Of a stretch of DNA of 64,000 nt, positions 25,199 through 36,868 are shown piece after piece. The stretch's first letter is position 1. Each line of letters opens with the position of its first letter. Position numbers and translations under genes: made by a program. Source of the DNA: Maylandia zebra (lineage: Eukaryota; Chordata; Actinopteri; Cichliformes; Cichlidae); NCBI RefSeq assembly GCF_041146795.1, contig NC_135175.1, positions 36,410,669-36,474,668 of the forward strand. Reading direction: 5' to 3'. The notes under the pieces were generated by a model, which saw only the letters and a list, made by a program, of their open reading frames with translations, was not told the DNA's origin and ran no database searches.

Positions 25199-25313
25199 AC
25201 AGTTCTGTAACTGTAACTTTGGTCGTTGCTGTGCTTTTTTTGGAAGTCGAATTTCCCAGAGGAACCCACCCGAGGGATTAATAAAGTTCTATCTTATCTT
25301 ATCTTATCTTAGC
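23800..25313 (+). mobile_element. Rex1/CR1-like LINE, 5'-truncated, RT mostly open
   Basis: The frame enters before the ATG at 23882 (DPLQFAYK) and stays open to 24970: FLDFSSAFNTI, STGAPQGTVLSPLLF and the catalytic KFADDTAIMG, then a C-terminal domain with RLYFLRRLRSFNICRKLL. The 3' end is a TCTTA pentamer tail at 25289-25313. Endonuclease and RT fingers are missing. The C-terminal domain is close to that of the LINE at 29669-31513, so the two belong to related subfamilies. Confidence 0.85.
25133..25188. repeat. TG dinucleotide microsatellite
   Basis: About 28 uninterrupted TG units in the 3' UTR of the LINE. Confidence 0.95.
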
Positions 25314-25854
25314 TCTGATCCACAGCGGTTTATGAAGACTGCAGCGCCATCAACAGAATCTATTCATCACACCAAACTGCATAATTGTAATATTTATTTC
25401 CTCCATATTGGTGATGTTGTTGGGCATCAATGCAGTTAAAACAGAGCACGAATAAATAAAACGTCCTTGAACAGTCCTGTCATTCTAATAGCATCCTGAT
25501 AAATTTCAGCACTGCTTATGACGTGTCACAAAACATCTGACAGACCAAAAGAGTTCAGAAGCTACAACTGCATCCACCAACCACAACTAAAAACCAGTAA
25601 TAAACACCATTAAACTGAGGCCTGCGATAATAAGGCGCTGTGCTGTCACAGCTGCAGGAAGAGCAAGAAAAACAGAATCGAGTCCTCTCGCTGCTCAGAC
25701 ATTCAACAGCTTCAGAAACATGACGTCTCTGTGCTGACAAAAAACTACAGAAGTTTAGTTCCCGCTGTTACAGAGAAGCTCTCTGTTAGGTTTTCTCCAA
25801 ACCTTTTAAGGCAAAGCGGTTACAGCTGTCACCTGAACGCTGCTTTTTCATGGT

Positions 25855-25987
25855 GTGCGGTTTCTGCCCGCGAGGGTTCACCCCGGGGTTACACAGCAGC
25901 ATCGATTTCCTGCAGAGAGGAAGGTAAGAAGACTCGCAAGTTCGAGTCCGTTAGTTTGGAGAGAACAGAGGGAAGAGGCTGAGGCTG
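25855..25987 (+). other. Possible 5' noncoding exon of NLR unit B
   Basis: A GC-rich stretch ending GAGGCTG before a GTGAGTGTT donor at about 25988. The sequence after the donor parallels that after 9250 in unit A. The position fits a first exon whose transcript would splice across the nested transposon block to 42188, an intron of about 16 kb. That connection is inferred. Confidence 0.35.
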
Positions 25988-26629
25988 GTGAGTGTTCACG
26001 CAACGTGCTGCTTGTTTTGCTGTGTTTGTCTCCGTGTTTGACTGCGGAGACGCGAACAGCCGCTGTGCACCTGCTCTATGGCGAGAACATCCTCCCACAG
26101 AGCCCGCGGGCTGTGGAGTCATCCCTGCCAGCACAGACTTTACACCGAACGAAGGTTCCCGTGTTACAGGTTTTTATCTTTGATGAAGAAAGAGCGCAGA
26201 GCGCGTCAGAGCTGCTTGGGCCTGATTTATTCAGCAGTACGCGCACAAAGCTCCCAAACTCGGAGACTTTTCCTTCGTTTCCTCGGCTCCTCTCGCTCAT
26301 CTTCTCTGGAACATCACGTTGATCTGAGATGATAAGTTTAGCACGTGTGACAGTGACGTCTCTCACTGGATGTCCCCCACAGACATCCGGTGTCCAGTTT
26401 GTTCGCCCTGCTGTGAGCTCGTAAAGATGCGCGTGACACATGCTGTGCGTCCTTAAACACATCAGCGAGTGAGCTTCAGGTGAGCTTCAGGTGAGCTTCA
26501 GGTGCACAGGGCTCGTTTTCTGACCCGTTCATCTGAACCCGGCGGCTCGCGCTCCTTTCTCAGCACATCAGTCGTCTGTGTTTCCGCTGTCTTGCTCGAC
26601 AGCTGCCGTTTCCTGAGAAAACAGGTCAT

Positions 26630-26885
26630 CCGAGCTGCGGTTGTTCTCTGGCGTTTATTAGATGCAGCAGCAGTGAAACACCTGCGCGCTCAGCAGCTCT
26701 CAGACACTCAGGGACAGTCAAACATTCAGAGACTGGAACTGGGTCTAAAACTGACGATGAATGAGATGGATGAGAAGCCCTTAGAGCTGAGACTTTTTCA
26801 GAGAAATACTTTAAGAATTTATCACAAAGAGCAGGGGAGGCATCCCTATAAGTGATAGTGCAAGGGTTTATCACAGAGTTAAAAG
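26630..26885 (-). mobile_element. L2 LINE, split copy: piece 4 (RT N-terminal side)
   Basis: The minus strand encodes YRDASPALCDKFLKYFSEKV, which in L2 LINEs follows the endonuclease-RT linker. It joins in frame and order to 28559-28636 once the element at 26886-28558 is removed. Confidence 0.7.
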
Positions 26886-28558
26886 CAGAGGTGTGGACTC
26901 GAGTCACATGACTTGGACTCGAGTCAGACTCGAGTCATTAATTTTATGACTTTAGACTTGACTTGAAAAAATGTTCTAAGACTTGTGACTTGACTTGGAC
27001 TTTTACACCAATGACTTGGGACTTGAATTGGACTTGAACCGGTTTACTTGAAAAGACTTGATATTTTACCCCAAATATAAAATTTAACATGCATATTATA
27101 TAGAGATTGAAAATGTGACGTCATTCACGGGTAGAACCGCAAAGGATTCTGGGAACTCGTGGCAAGCGGTACTAGCGCACGCAGGCTTTCAATTAAAATC
27201 AGTCACACAGCGATAAAAAGAAACACAAAAATGTCAAGAAGCTGTTGTATTATTAACTGCAATAGCCGGTCGCATGACAGCCACGGGAAGCCGACGGGTA
27301 AAGAGATCGGTTGTTATCGGATTAGTCGTTGAAGAGAAATTGTTCGAGCCATGTTTCCGAAGTAACAAAGAGGCGACGGGTGGCCTGGATTGCAGCCATT
27401 CAAAGATCAAATATAACGTCTCAGAACACTCACAGGTTAGTCTGCTCCAAGCATTTACACAAAGGTCAGTCTGCTGTTGTAGTTAATGCGTCATTTTCAT
27501 AACATAATTGGTGATATAGGTTACAAGCAAGTCTGGCGCTGAACAGAAATTGTCGCGCTATGCTCCTTTATTTATTGTGCATAAATAGTGAATTGTCCTG
27601 ACACAATATTGCGTTTCGCTTCTGTTATTATGGTACATTGACAAAAACATATACTTTTATTCACAGGATAAAACAGGTTTTTTGTATCACTAATTGTCCA
27701 GTACGATTACAGCATACAATATTATTGTCACTGCTACATTTCTGTGATGCTACCAGAAATTATTTCCACTGCTAATTAATTACCGTTGAGCTCAAAGGTC
27801 CTATTAATAAACGGTTAAGGAATGTGTATTTATGACGACGATTTGTGAGACTGGTAAACTTATGATACGTACGATGGTCTTTCGTTCTACACGGTGCATT
27901 TCAAGGTCCTGCACCCATCCGTCGGTAAACTGTACCTGGGCTTGTTGCAGTGACCTGAAGTTACTAAACTTCATGAGTGTATGCACTCACTCCAAGAACC
28001 GTATAATTATAAATATGCATATAAATATGCTACGATGAGATAGCTGACTTCATCTAACTAGCAAATGTTGTCCAGGCTACGTTGGTGATGCAGTTTTTTT
28101 TAACATGTATGATATTTTTGTCATGCGATTTCAAAGCTGGTCCTACAACCGCATCCAAGAATAACATGCAGCTTATCTCAGAACTGTCGGTGAAAATTAT
28201 TATTGGAGCTAGGTTTAATTGAGCTGCATTTTAAAGAGGTGCAATTTCACAATTTGTGTATATTTTCTAAGTTCACTATTTTGTCATGTGTTGAGAAAAA
28301 CACAGATTTAAAAATTACATGGTCTAATATTTACATTTAGCATAACTGCAACATTATTTTTTCATTTTTTTTTTTTAAAGACTCGAAAGGACTTGAAATT
28401 CAAAGTTTCAGACTTGTGACTTGACTCGGACTTTACACCAGTGACTTGAGACTCGACTCTGACTTGCCTGACATTACTTGAGACTTGACTTGAGACTTGA
28501 GGATAAAGACTTGAGACTTACTTGAGACTTGCAAAACAATGACTTGGTCCCACCTCTG
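26886..28558 (+). mobile_element. THAP-domain DNA transposon (P-like), internally deleted
   Basis: Exact 8-bp target duplications GTTAAAAG flank it (26878-26885 and 28559-28566). The ends are CAGAGGTG and CACCTCTG, and both subterminal regions are packed with GACTTG repeats. An ORF from 27231 begins with SCCIINCNSRSHDSHGK followed by CYRI, the zinc-binding half of a THAP domain. A TGA stands at 27330-27332, and the second THAP half (RRRVAWIAAIQRSN) follows in another frame to a donor at 27435. The catalytic transposase region is gone. THAP with an 8-bp duplication fits the P superfamily, but the CAGAGGTG end is also hAT-like. Confidence 0.75.
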
Positions 28559-28636
28559 GTTAAAAGTATTAAAAAGGTTGGGTGTGGCTATTAGTCATAA
28601 TAATGATAGACTAAAGGCAGATTTGGCAGCTTTAAC
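28559..28636 (-). mobile_element. L2 LINE, split copy: piece 3
   Basis: A short minus-strand piece (KAAKSAF...) linking piece 4 to the linker region at 31812-32135. It is bounded on both sides by target duplications of the THAP element and the hAT. Confidence 0.65.
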
Positions 28637-31600
28637 AGGGCTCTAGACTAACTTTTTGCCATGGGCGTACCGCCGTTAGGCGTACCGGCACAAAAGTTAG
28701 GCGCACACAAATTTTCTAATAATTGATATAATATAATGTGTTTGTCTGGATACACTGTGCTTTTTCAGCATTCAAAGATTGATGACACCGTGTCAGAGCA
28801 CTGGCTATGAATTTCAGAAGGATCAGGCCTTAACAGAAAAGTGATCAATAGTTCTTTTCCTATTACAGCTACATCCACTTCTGTCGTGCCTAGGCTGCTC
28901 ACTAGGGCTGGGTATCATCACTGATTTCTATAATCCATTCGATTCCGGTTTTCAAAGTCCCGATTCGATTCAACTTAGCCTTAGACAGTCAGAAATATTA
29001 TAACTCTGATCATTTATCAGTACTGACTTCATCAGAATTGTGAACATCACAGCAGATGCCTTTGTGTGAAAGTAACTGAGAATAAAACAGAAAAACATGA
29101 AGGAGATTTTCCTGGTCTGGCTTTTTATAGCAGATAACCTTAAAAATATTCTACAATGTTCTGCATATAAAGTTTAAATTTCTTCAGTATTGAACAACAG
29201 AAAAATAGGCTTTCTTGTCCGAGGTCATTTAAGTGAAAAAGAAAAGAAAAAGACAGCAGCCACAGCCTGTAAACAACGGTAGACTGGTGGGTAATAAGCC
29301 AATGAATAATACAGAAAACAGAGATTGGAGACGGAAACTGTTTTTGAAGTACAGAGAGAGATAGAGAGAGAGCTAGCTGTGCATGGAGTGTGATTTTAAT
29401 AGTCGTGGAAGCAAAACAGCAAAATTCATGATGACATTGATCAAATGTGAAGTGCAGTTTGCTGCTTCTTTTGCTGCTGGCTCGGTGAATTTTGGTTGGA
29501 GAGACAAAACCTGCAGCTCAGAATCAGCGCAAAAAGACGTAAACACAGCGCGGACCGGACGCATCAGGATCGCTGAGCTCCGACAGCGTGTCCGTCTACG
29601 GGCCGTCGGGCGAGAAAGCCGAGAAAGACAAAGCTGATTCTGATGCGTCGGTCTGTGTTTACGTCTTCAGAATCAGAATCAGAATCAGAATACTTTATTG
29701 ATCCCTGGGGGAAATTATTTTTTGTTACAGTGCTCCATTTTAAACCAACATTAAGACAAGACAGACAATACGCTAACTAAGAATAGTACAATATATACAT
29801 ATATATACATACATACATACATAAGTCACTTATAAATAAATATTTGGAAAAGAAACATGTGTAGCTGTAGCAGCAAACAGTGTGTTAAGTGGATGCGTTG
29901 TACAGGGAGATGGCCACAGGCAGGAATGATTTCCTGTGTCGTTCAGTGGTGCTTTTCGGTAATCTCAGTCTCTCACTGAACGAGCTCCTGTGACTGACCA
30001 ACATGTCATGGAGTGGGTGGGAGGTGTTATCCAACATTGTCTTTATCTTGGACAGCATCCGCCTCTCCGACACCACCTTGAGGGAGTCCAGCTCCATCCC
30101 CACAACATTGCTGGCCTTACGGATCAGTTTATTGAGTCTGTTGGCATCTGCGACCCTCAGCCTGCTCCCCCAGCATGCAACAGCATAGAGGATCGCACTG
30201 GCCACCACAGACTCATAGAAAATCCTCAGCATTTTCTGGCAGATGTTGAAGGACCTCAGTCGCCTCAAAAAATAGAGACGACTCTGGCCCTTCCTGTAAA
30301 GTGCTGTGGTGTTTTTAGCCCAGTCCAGTTTATTGTCAATGTGTACTCCAAGGTATTTATAGTCCTCCACAATGTCAACATTGACCCCCTGGATTGAAAC
30401 AGGGGTCAAGTGTTTCCTGGTCTTCCTGAAGTCCACGATCAGTTCCTTGGTCTTTGCCACGTTGAGCTGCAGATGATTCTGCTCACACCACGTGACAAAG
30501 GAGTCGACCACAGCCCGGTACTCTGTCTCATCATCCCTGCTGATGCATCCAACCACCGCAGAGTCATCAGAAAACTTCTGAAGATGGCATGTCTCTGTGC
30601 AGTGGCTGAAGTCTGTGGTGTAGAGGGTGAAGAGGAAGGGGGAGAGGACAGTCCCCTGTGGTGCCCCTGTGTTGCTGATCACCTTGTCAGACACACACTG
30701 TGGGAGACGTACATATTGTGGTCTTCCTGTCAGGTAATCAACAATCCAGGACACCAGAGAAGCATCCACCTGCATCGCTGCTAACTTATCACCCAGGAGG
30801 GTCGGCCTGATGGTGTTGAAAGCACTGGAAAAGTCAAAAAACATGACCCTCACAGTGCTCGCCGGCTGGTCCAGATGGGTGTAGACACGATTGAGCAGGT
30901 AGATGATGGCGTCCTCTGTTCCGAGACGAGGCTGATAAGCGAACTGAAGGGGATCCAGATGTGGTCTTACTATGGGTCGCAGCTGGTCCAGGATGAGCCT
31001 TTCCAGGGTCTTCATGATGTGGGAGGTCAGTGCCACGGGCCTGTAATCCTGGGGGCCACTGGGACGAGGCGTCTTTGGTACAGGGACGAGGCATGATGTC
31101 TTCCACATCACCGGGACCCTCTGCAGACTCAGACTCAGCACAAACAGTTTATGAAAGACTCCACACAGCTGGGGGGCACAGGCCTTGAGGACAAGGGGAC
31201 TCACTCCGTCTGGTCCAGCAGACTTGCCTGAGTGAAGTCTCCTCATTTGCATCTCAACCTGGTATTGAGTGAAGGTGATGGGTGGGGGAGGGGTGTCAGG
31301 AATCTCACAGGAGGCAACATGTGAAGAGAGAGGCTGGCACAGTGGTGTGGCTCTGGATTCCAGGCTGACTGCAGGTGAGGTTGTGGGGGAATCCAGAGCC
31401 ACACCACTGTGCCAGTCTTTGTGTGGAGTCCGTGTACCTGCTCTCATCTGCTGTTTGGTGGTTGTTGAAATGGTTTTGTGAGCTTTAATCTGAGAATCTG
31501 GCGTTTCTGGCAAAACACAGTTATATTTAAAAGTCGATTCAGGATTTAATGAATTGATATCGCTTTATTCAAGCTACTCACCTCCCACTTCCACCTGCAC

Positions 31601-31811
31601 TTTCAACTGGACCACGGCCAATCAGAGAGGTCCCGCCCCTGACTATCTCTGATTGGTTTAGTCCACGATAGGGGCAAAATGTGTGTCTGTTGTTGACCAC
31701 AGGGAAGGTTGCAGATTTTTTTATTTTTTTTTTGCTACCCGAACAGTTGGTCGCACAGGTGCAACCAAATATTTTTTTTTAGTCGCACCATTGGTCGCAC
31801 TCTAGAGCCCT
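28637..31811. mobile_element. hAT element with nested insertions
   Basis: The ends are AGGGCTCTAGA (28637) and TCTAGAGCCCT (ending 31811), flanked by GCTTTAAC and GATTTAAC, an 8-bp duplication with one difference. Its own sequence (28637-29668 and about 31515-31811) has no transposase frame. A second hAT-like end, CTAGGGCTGGGTATCATC at about 28909, suggests another insertion. The LINE at 29669-31513 lies inside. Confidence 0.75.
29669..31514 (-). mobile_element. Rex1/CR1-like LINE with 542-codon open RT
   Basis: A minus-strand frame (31513 to 29885) runs from the linker (AGPDGVSPLVLKACAPQLCG) through [25 protein letters not shown] and the catalytic box to the conserved C-terminal domain. The catalytic box reads KFSDDSAVVG instead of the usual FADD, keeping both aspartates. 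The 3' end is an AGAATC repeat tail at 29669-29694 next to TACTTTATTGATCCCTGGGG. Endonuclease is absent, so it is 5'-truncated. The long open frame points to recent insertion. Confidence 0.85.
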
Positions 31812-32135
31812 GATTTAACTTTTGATACTTAGATAAACAATTATGAAGGATGTCCAGAGAGACGTGGAGTTTGTCTTTCTTCTGTTTTCTCTCAGCGCGA
31901 CGACATTCACGCCTAAGGGCGCGAGTAGTATCATTTAGCCAGGGTTGTGAGGATTTGGCACGTTTAACCCTCAGAGGGAAAAGAGCAAGCTCGTCCGCTG
32001 ATAAACCCCCGTTACAGCTAGCATCAGAGAGGGGAGAGTCAAGGAAACCATCAGTGAAGGGAGCGATTGACTGGGAGTTAATCGTGCGCGTTTGCCACAC
32101 AGGACCATCACTGTTCAATTCCACATTACTCACTA
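31812..32135 (-). mobile_element. L2 LINE, split copy: piece 2 (endonuclease-RT linker)
   Basis: The minus strand encodes SSQPWLNDTTRALRRECRRA and KKDKLHVSLDILHNCLSKYQ, the linker between endonuclease and RT of L2 LINEs. Both ends are insertion sites, of the hAT at 31811 and the CACTG element at 32136. Confidence 0.75.
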
Positions 32136-32584
32136 CACTGTAAACCCGAATAAGTTACCAGAACTCAAAAAAATTTAGGCAATTGATTGCCTCAATTTTT
32201 TTGAGTTGATCAACTCAAAAGTCAAATTTTTCCAGAACATAAAAGTTTGGATTACATGGTACTTGTATCTTTTGAGAACAGTCAACTCAAATATTTGCAG
32301 TTAATATGACTTAAAGTTTCAAGTTTAGAAATTCAAAGAAATAAGTTCACAGAACTTATAAAACATAAGTACACAACCACAACATTTTTATGTTAACAAA
32401 ACTCAAATGTTTATTAGTTTGTGTTGTCATTATTTTAAGTACACGTTAGTCAAATATGTTGACTACTTGATACTTAAAAACATGTGACCCAAAACTTAAA
32501 ATTTTTGAGGCAATTGATTGCCTCAATTACACCGAGTATCGGTAACTTAATATGCAAAAGTCATAAACATCTGCCATTGAACAG

Positions 32585-33626
32585 TAGGGATGGGTATTGA
32601 TAAGATTTTAACGATTCGATTCCTTATCGATTCTCTTATCGATTCTTTTTTTTTAAAAAAGGAGAACACTAAAGTCGATTAGCTTAGAACTTTGTTTTAT
32701 ATCTTCTCTTTGAACAAGATAGAAATTTAGGAGTAACATGGCCTTACAAACCCAACAGTGAGATCTTAAGAGATCCAGCCTACGGCTCTTCAATGTGGTG
32801 TCACAGGGTCCCCAGGAAAAACATTGTAAATGTAAAATAATAAAATAAATATTCTTCTGTAGCAATAACAAAGTATAACATAAATTATTCTTTAGCAATT
32901 ACACAAGAATATCCAGTAATGTCCCTGCCTACAATTAAACACATTCACTTACCAAAGTGAAATCGGGGGCATCTGCTGTGGCAAATGGGTGCAAGCCTTT
33001 GACCACAAACTGAGTCACTGCTTGGTGACATTCGTCTATCCTGGCCTGAAAGGAGACGCTACCGGTAGACTGCAGCGAGAGCTGCCAGCATCTGAGCCAG
33101 ACTCTGTCTGTCTCTCTCATCATGGTCACTAAATGCAACGCACAGTAATAGCAGGTTTTGTAATAAGGTAAATCGCGCTAACATAATATGCAATGCTAAT
33201 TGATTAGTTACCTGCAGTATTAACGGCAGAGGACGTGGAAACGCTACCGCTGCTGCTGGGTTGAGCTTCGCTAGTCCGGAGCGGATCAAAAACACGACAT
33301 TCGTTGAAAGCAATCGCGTGTTTTTTGAGCAAATGCTTTTGCATGTTCGTAGTGTTTCCTCCCTTTGATGAAATCTCTACTTTGCAAGTATTGCACGTTG
33401 CCCTGTTGTCATCCTTTCTCATAAGTTGTAACCAAACTTTTGAGCGTTTGTGCCGCTCAGGCGCCGTGTTTCCTACTGGGTAAAAGACGCTACTCAACGT
33501 GATGACGTCATTCGGGGCGACTGGAATCGATAAGGGAATTGTTTTTAAAAGTGGCAAACGATTCCAAGGAATTGAAACAGTGGGAACCGGTTCTCAACAA
33601 GAACCGGTTTTCGATACCCATCCCTA
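32585..33626 (-). mobile_element. hAT element with BED-finger transposase start
   Basis: Exact 8-bp duplications TTGAACAG (32577-32584, 33627-33634). The ends are TAGGGATGGGTAT and its complement. The minus-strand ORF 33557-33204 encodes a BED zinc finger: SKVWLQLMRKDDNRATCNTC, then a HLLKKHAI histidine pair. A second exon-like ORF (33138-32935) reads DECHQAVTQFVVKGLHPFAT, the start of the hAT transposase body. The catalytic and dimerisation regions are deleted, so this is a non-autonomous derivative of an autonomous family. Confidence 0.85.
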
Positions 33627-34396
33627 TTGAACAGTATCTTGCCTGCTCCCTTTTAGCACTATGTTGAAATTAAATACATTTAAAAAAATAAAAAATTAAA
33701 TGAATTAAAAATAATTAACAAAAACATTTATAAATTAAAATAAGTAGACCAAAATTTGTTTAGTCAGGAAAACTGTCAGAGTAATGAAAAATAATGCCAA
33801 ATAATAATTAATAATATCAAAATGTGCTGTTGGCTCTCTGGCTAATATCTGAATAAGGCAACAGGGCAGCAATTTGAGTGAATTACAATGCTATTTGTTT
33901 TACATTAACCAGTATCAAACAGTGAAATTTAGGTCATCTTGCGCAGCCCACAATGTTTTGGAAATAGTATTACGAAAAACATTAAAACATACAAAACATT
34001 AGTGTTGCTTTGCATTATGTTAATGAGAACAAAGGCACGTTGTATAGTTTGGACCTATTGGCTGAACACCTGTAGAGTAATTCAATAACGTTTTGAGGCA
34101 TTATTTAGATAAAAGGAGAGAACTTTGAACTAGCCTTTTATAATGCTTCACCCTGCATCCTTCTTTCAGATGAGTTCCTACATAGACAAGTCATTCTTGA
34201 GGGTCTGTAACCTGGGTGACAGTTTACCACTTTCTAGACCAAGTAAAATCTTTTGAGTAAATTCTAAAGGTCAGGGCTTTGGGGTAGCTGAGGTGCATAG
34301 ATCAGTCCAAACATTACCAGGAAGGCTTCACCAAATCTGGGGAGACTGAACACGGCATCACTTTCAATGACGACAGAGATTTTCACAGGTTGGTAG

Positions 34397-35410
34397 TAGG
34401 GCTGCCACAAACGATTATTTTGATAGTCGACTAATCACCGATTATTTTTGCGATTAGTCGACTAATCAGATCATCATCCATTGGACATAAAACTACAGCT
34501 TATTGCACCAGCAGCATCTGCTCTTATATAACTATCATTAGCTTACAGCTTTAAGTGTTTCAGGTCTGTGCTAACTAAAAATAAAGACAAGATGATAGTT
34601 TATTAAATTTGAATGAAATTTGCAGATTGTTTCGGTGAAGTTTAATAAACTCCTTGCTTTCTAAAATATAACAGGACACCGGAGTAAATTCTCCAGCATC
34701 TCACACTTCTGATAATCAGCTGTCTGCTTGACGTTTATTCAGCTGTGTAAAAACTATAACTTTAATCTCAGCCAAACTGATTTACTCAGGAACAAATAAA
34801 ATACAAAAAAAGCCAAACAATAACAGTTTTAAGTTATCTAAGTGACTTATATATCATGTTTAACCTGAGTAGCGAAAGACGGCGGTGGGTTTGAAAACGA
34901 TTTGCCGGGAGTCCGTGTTCTCACAGCGCTAGTGACCTAGCCCCCGGCTAGCTATCGAGCTAGTGGGTAACAGACGTCTCTGAAAACGTCGGAGCGCTTT
35001 TGAAAATATGTGGTGTCCTGATAAACTGAGCAGATATTTGAGGTTTACACAGCTACATTCTCGCCTAAAAATATGTTAAACGTTTATTTTGTGACCCAGA
35101 AAGAATAATAAGAGTAATATTAAAACTAATTAGCTGCCGCCATTGTTGGAAACTGAGCTGGGCCGCGCTATGAATTCTGGGACACAGCTTCTTCTTCTTC
35201 TTCGGGGTTTAACGGCAGCTGGCATCCTTGTACACGCAGTGCTGCCATCTTCTGTTTCAGTCCGTTATTACACTCTTAAATCCTGCTACTTATTCCTGCG
35301 TCTTTTGTGATCTTACAAAGCTTCAAACGACGCGTCGACTATTAAATCAGTCGTCGACGATTTTGATAGTCGACGTAATCGTGACTAGTCGACTAATCGT
35401 GGCAGCCCTA
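34397..35410. mobile_element. Non-autonomous hAT element
   Basis: Exact 8-bp duplications GTTGGTAG (34389-34396, 35411-35418). The inverted ends are TAGGGCTGCCAC and GTGGCAGCCCTA, with subterminal TAGTCGACTAATC palindromic motifs. No transposase. It sits in the last exon of the SAMD3-like remnant. Around 35130-35180 it contains GCCGCCATTGTTGGAAACTG, which recurs inverted near 63510-63535. Confidence 0.9.
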
Positions 35411-35937
35411 GTTGGTAGTGAACTGGACTTGTCGTGTCATGGTCACTGATGACAGTGAAGAGGGCCACTTCAACACCATCAAGCTCCAACTCATCAGATT
35501 CATCCTGAATTAATGAAAAAGAGATACTAATCACAATCTAACCCAAGAAATACAACAGACGACATATAATTTCTCATTTTACCAACTCCCATTGAGATCC
35601 AATACCTCTTTTACAAGGGAGACCTGAGTCTCACTGTAAGAGGTGAAAAACAGAAAATCCATGTTCTGCACACATAAATCAGCTAATTCACCAGAGAATC
35701 AAGTGGTGTGAGATAGAGTGAAACTAAGCTAAAGGAAATACACAGGAAAATGTTTTACTAAACATCTTATCACTTTCAACAAAACACCAATTCAGTTCAT
35801 TCGTAGTGAGGAGACAGAAAAGACCATACATGGAAACCGTATGGGTAGACTAAACAAAGGTAAGTCCAAACAGTGCATCAAAATACATGTTTGTACTTTG
35901 ATGCACTGTATATATACACAGTAGTATCTGTTAGATA

Positions 35938-36400
35938 GGACCGCTTCAGCCTTCATCCGCCTTCGCTGGAGGATCCGAGGGACCGCTCCAGCCTTCATCC
36001 GCCTTCGCTGGAGGATCCGAGGGACCGCTCCAGCCTTCTGCAGCTGGTGGGCTGCGTGTCCGTGTGTGCAGCTGGTGGGCTGCGTGTCCGTGTGTGCAGC
36101 TGGTGGGCTGCGTGTCCGTGTGTGCAGCTGGTGGGCTGCTCATCCGCCTTCGCTGGAGCGTCCGAGGGACCGCACCAGCCTTCGTCGTCTGCTGGAGGGT
36201 CCGTGGGACCGCTCCAGCCTCCATCAGCTTCGTCTGCCTTCATCTGCCTTCGCTGGGGGGAGGGTCCGTGGGACCGCCCCAGCCTTTGTCGTCGCTGGAG
36301 GGTCCGAGGGACCGCTCCAGCCTTCGTCGTCTGCTGGAGGGTCAGTGGGACCGCTCCAGCCTCCATCAGCTTCGTCTGCCTTCGTTTCAGCCTTCGTTTG
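35938..36400. repeat. GC-rich minisatellite cluster
   Basis: 42-base units (GGACCGCTCCAGCCTTC... GCTGGAGGATCCGAG) at 35938-36022, then 28-base units starting GCAGCTGGTGGGCTGCGTGT, about four copies over 36037-36140, then variants of the first unit. The block lies just before a polypurine tract and LTR, so it is probably the 3' internal part of an LTR element. Confidence 0.85.
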
Positions 36401-36455
36401 TCTGAATCAAACTTTTCACTTGGGGTTACATGTTTGATTTTTGGGTAGGGGGAAA

Positions 36456-36868
36456 TGTTACGTTTCGGTGTGTCAGTGTTTTGTTTTTGCATGACTTATG
36501 TATTTCCTGCTTTACTTTGAAAGTCTGTGTTATCTTAGTGTGTTCAGTTTACATTTTCCCTGTCTCGTCAGTTCTAATTTGCCCCAGCTGTGTTTCCCTC
36601 CTGTGGTCCATTTCCTGATTGCTCCCTCTATGTATTTAAACCCTGTGTTTCAGTGTGTCATGGTCGCGATCTCCCCCGTGTTGTAAATAGTTTGGTGTTT
36701 TTGTTGTAAATAAATAGTCTGTTGTAAATAGTTGTAAATGGGTTTTGTCAATACTTTCGTTTTGAGACACTTCCGTTTTGGGAATTTGGTGGAGAGCCTT
36801 CGTGGTTTTATTTTCCTTATCTTTGTTTTTCTACGTTGCACCCCGGTTGCCTAGGCCGGGGTGTAACA
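36456..36868 (+). mobile_element. LTR (Ty3/gypsy-like) with preceding polypurine tract
   Basis: TGTTACG start and GTGTAACA end, 413 bp, directly preceded by the polypurine tract GGGTAGGGGGAAA at about 36443-36455. A TATTTAAA box (about 36635) and AAATAAA (about 36707) fit an LTR promoter and poly(A) site. It interrupts the SAMD3-like exon at 36869. The matching 5' LTR was not found, so the element is truncated on its left. Confidence 0.65.

Noticed and set aside
30003..30784. Plus-strand ORFs of 60-135 codons within 29990-31481
   Set aside because: Antisense shadows of the Rex1-like RT; no domain of their own.
35946..36492. Several 92-165 codon ORFs on both strands
   Set aside because: They follow the minisatellite units and have no start context, splice support or recognisable domain.
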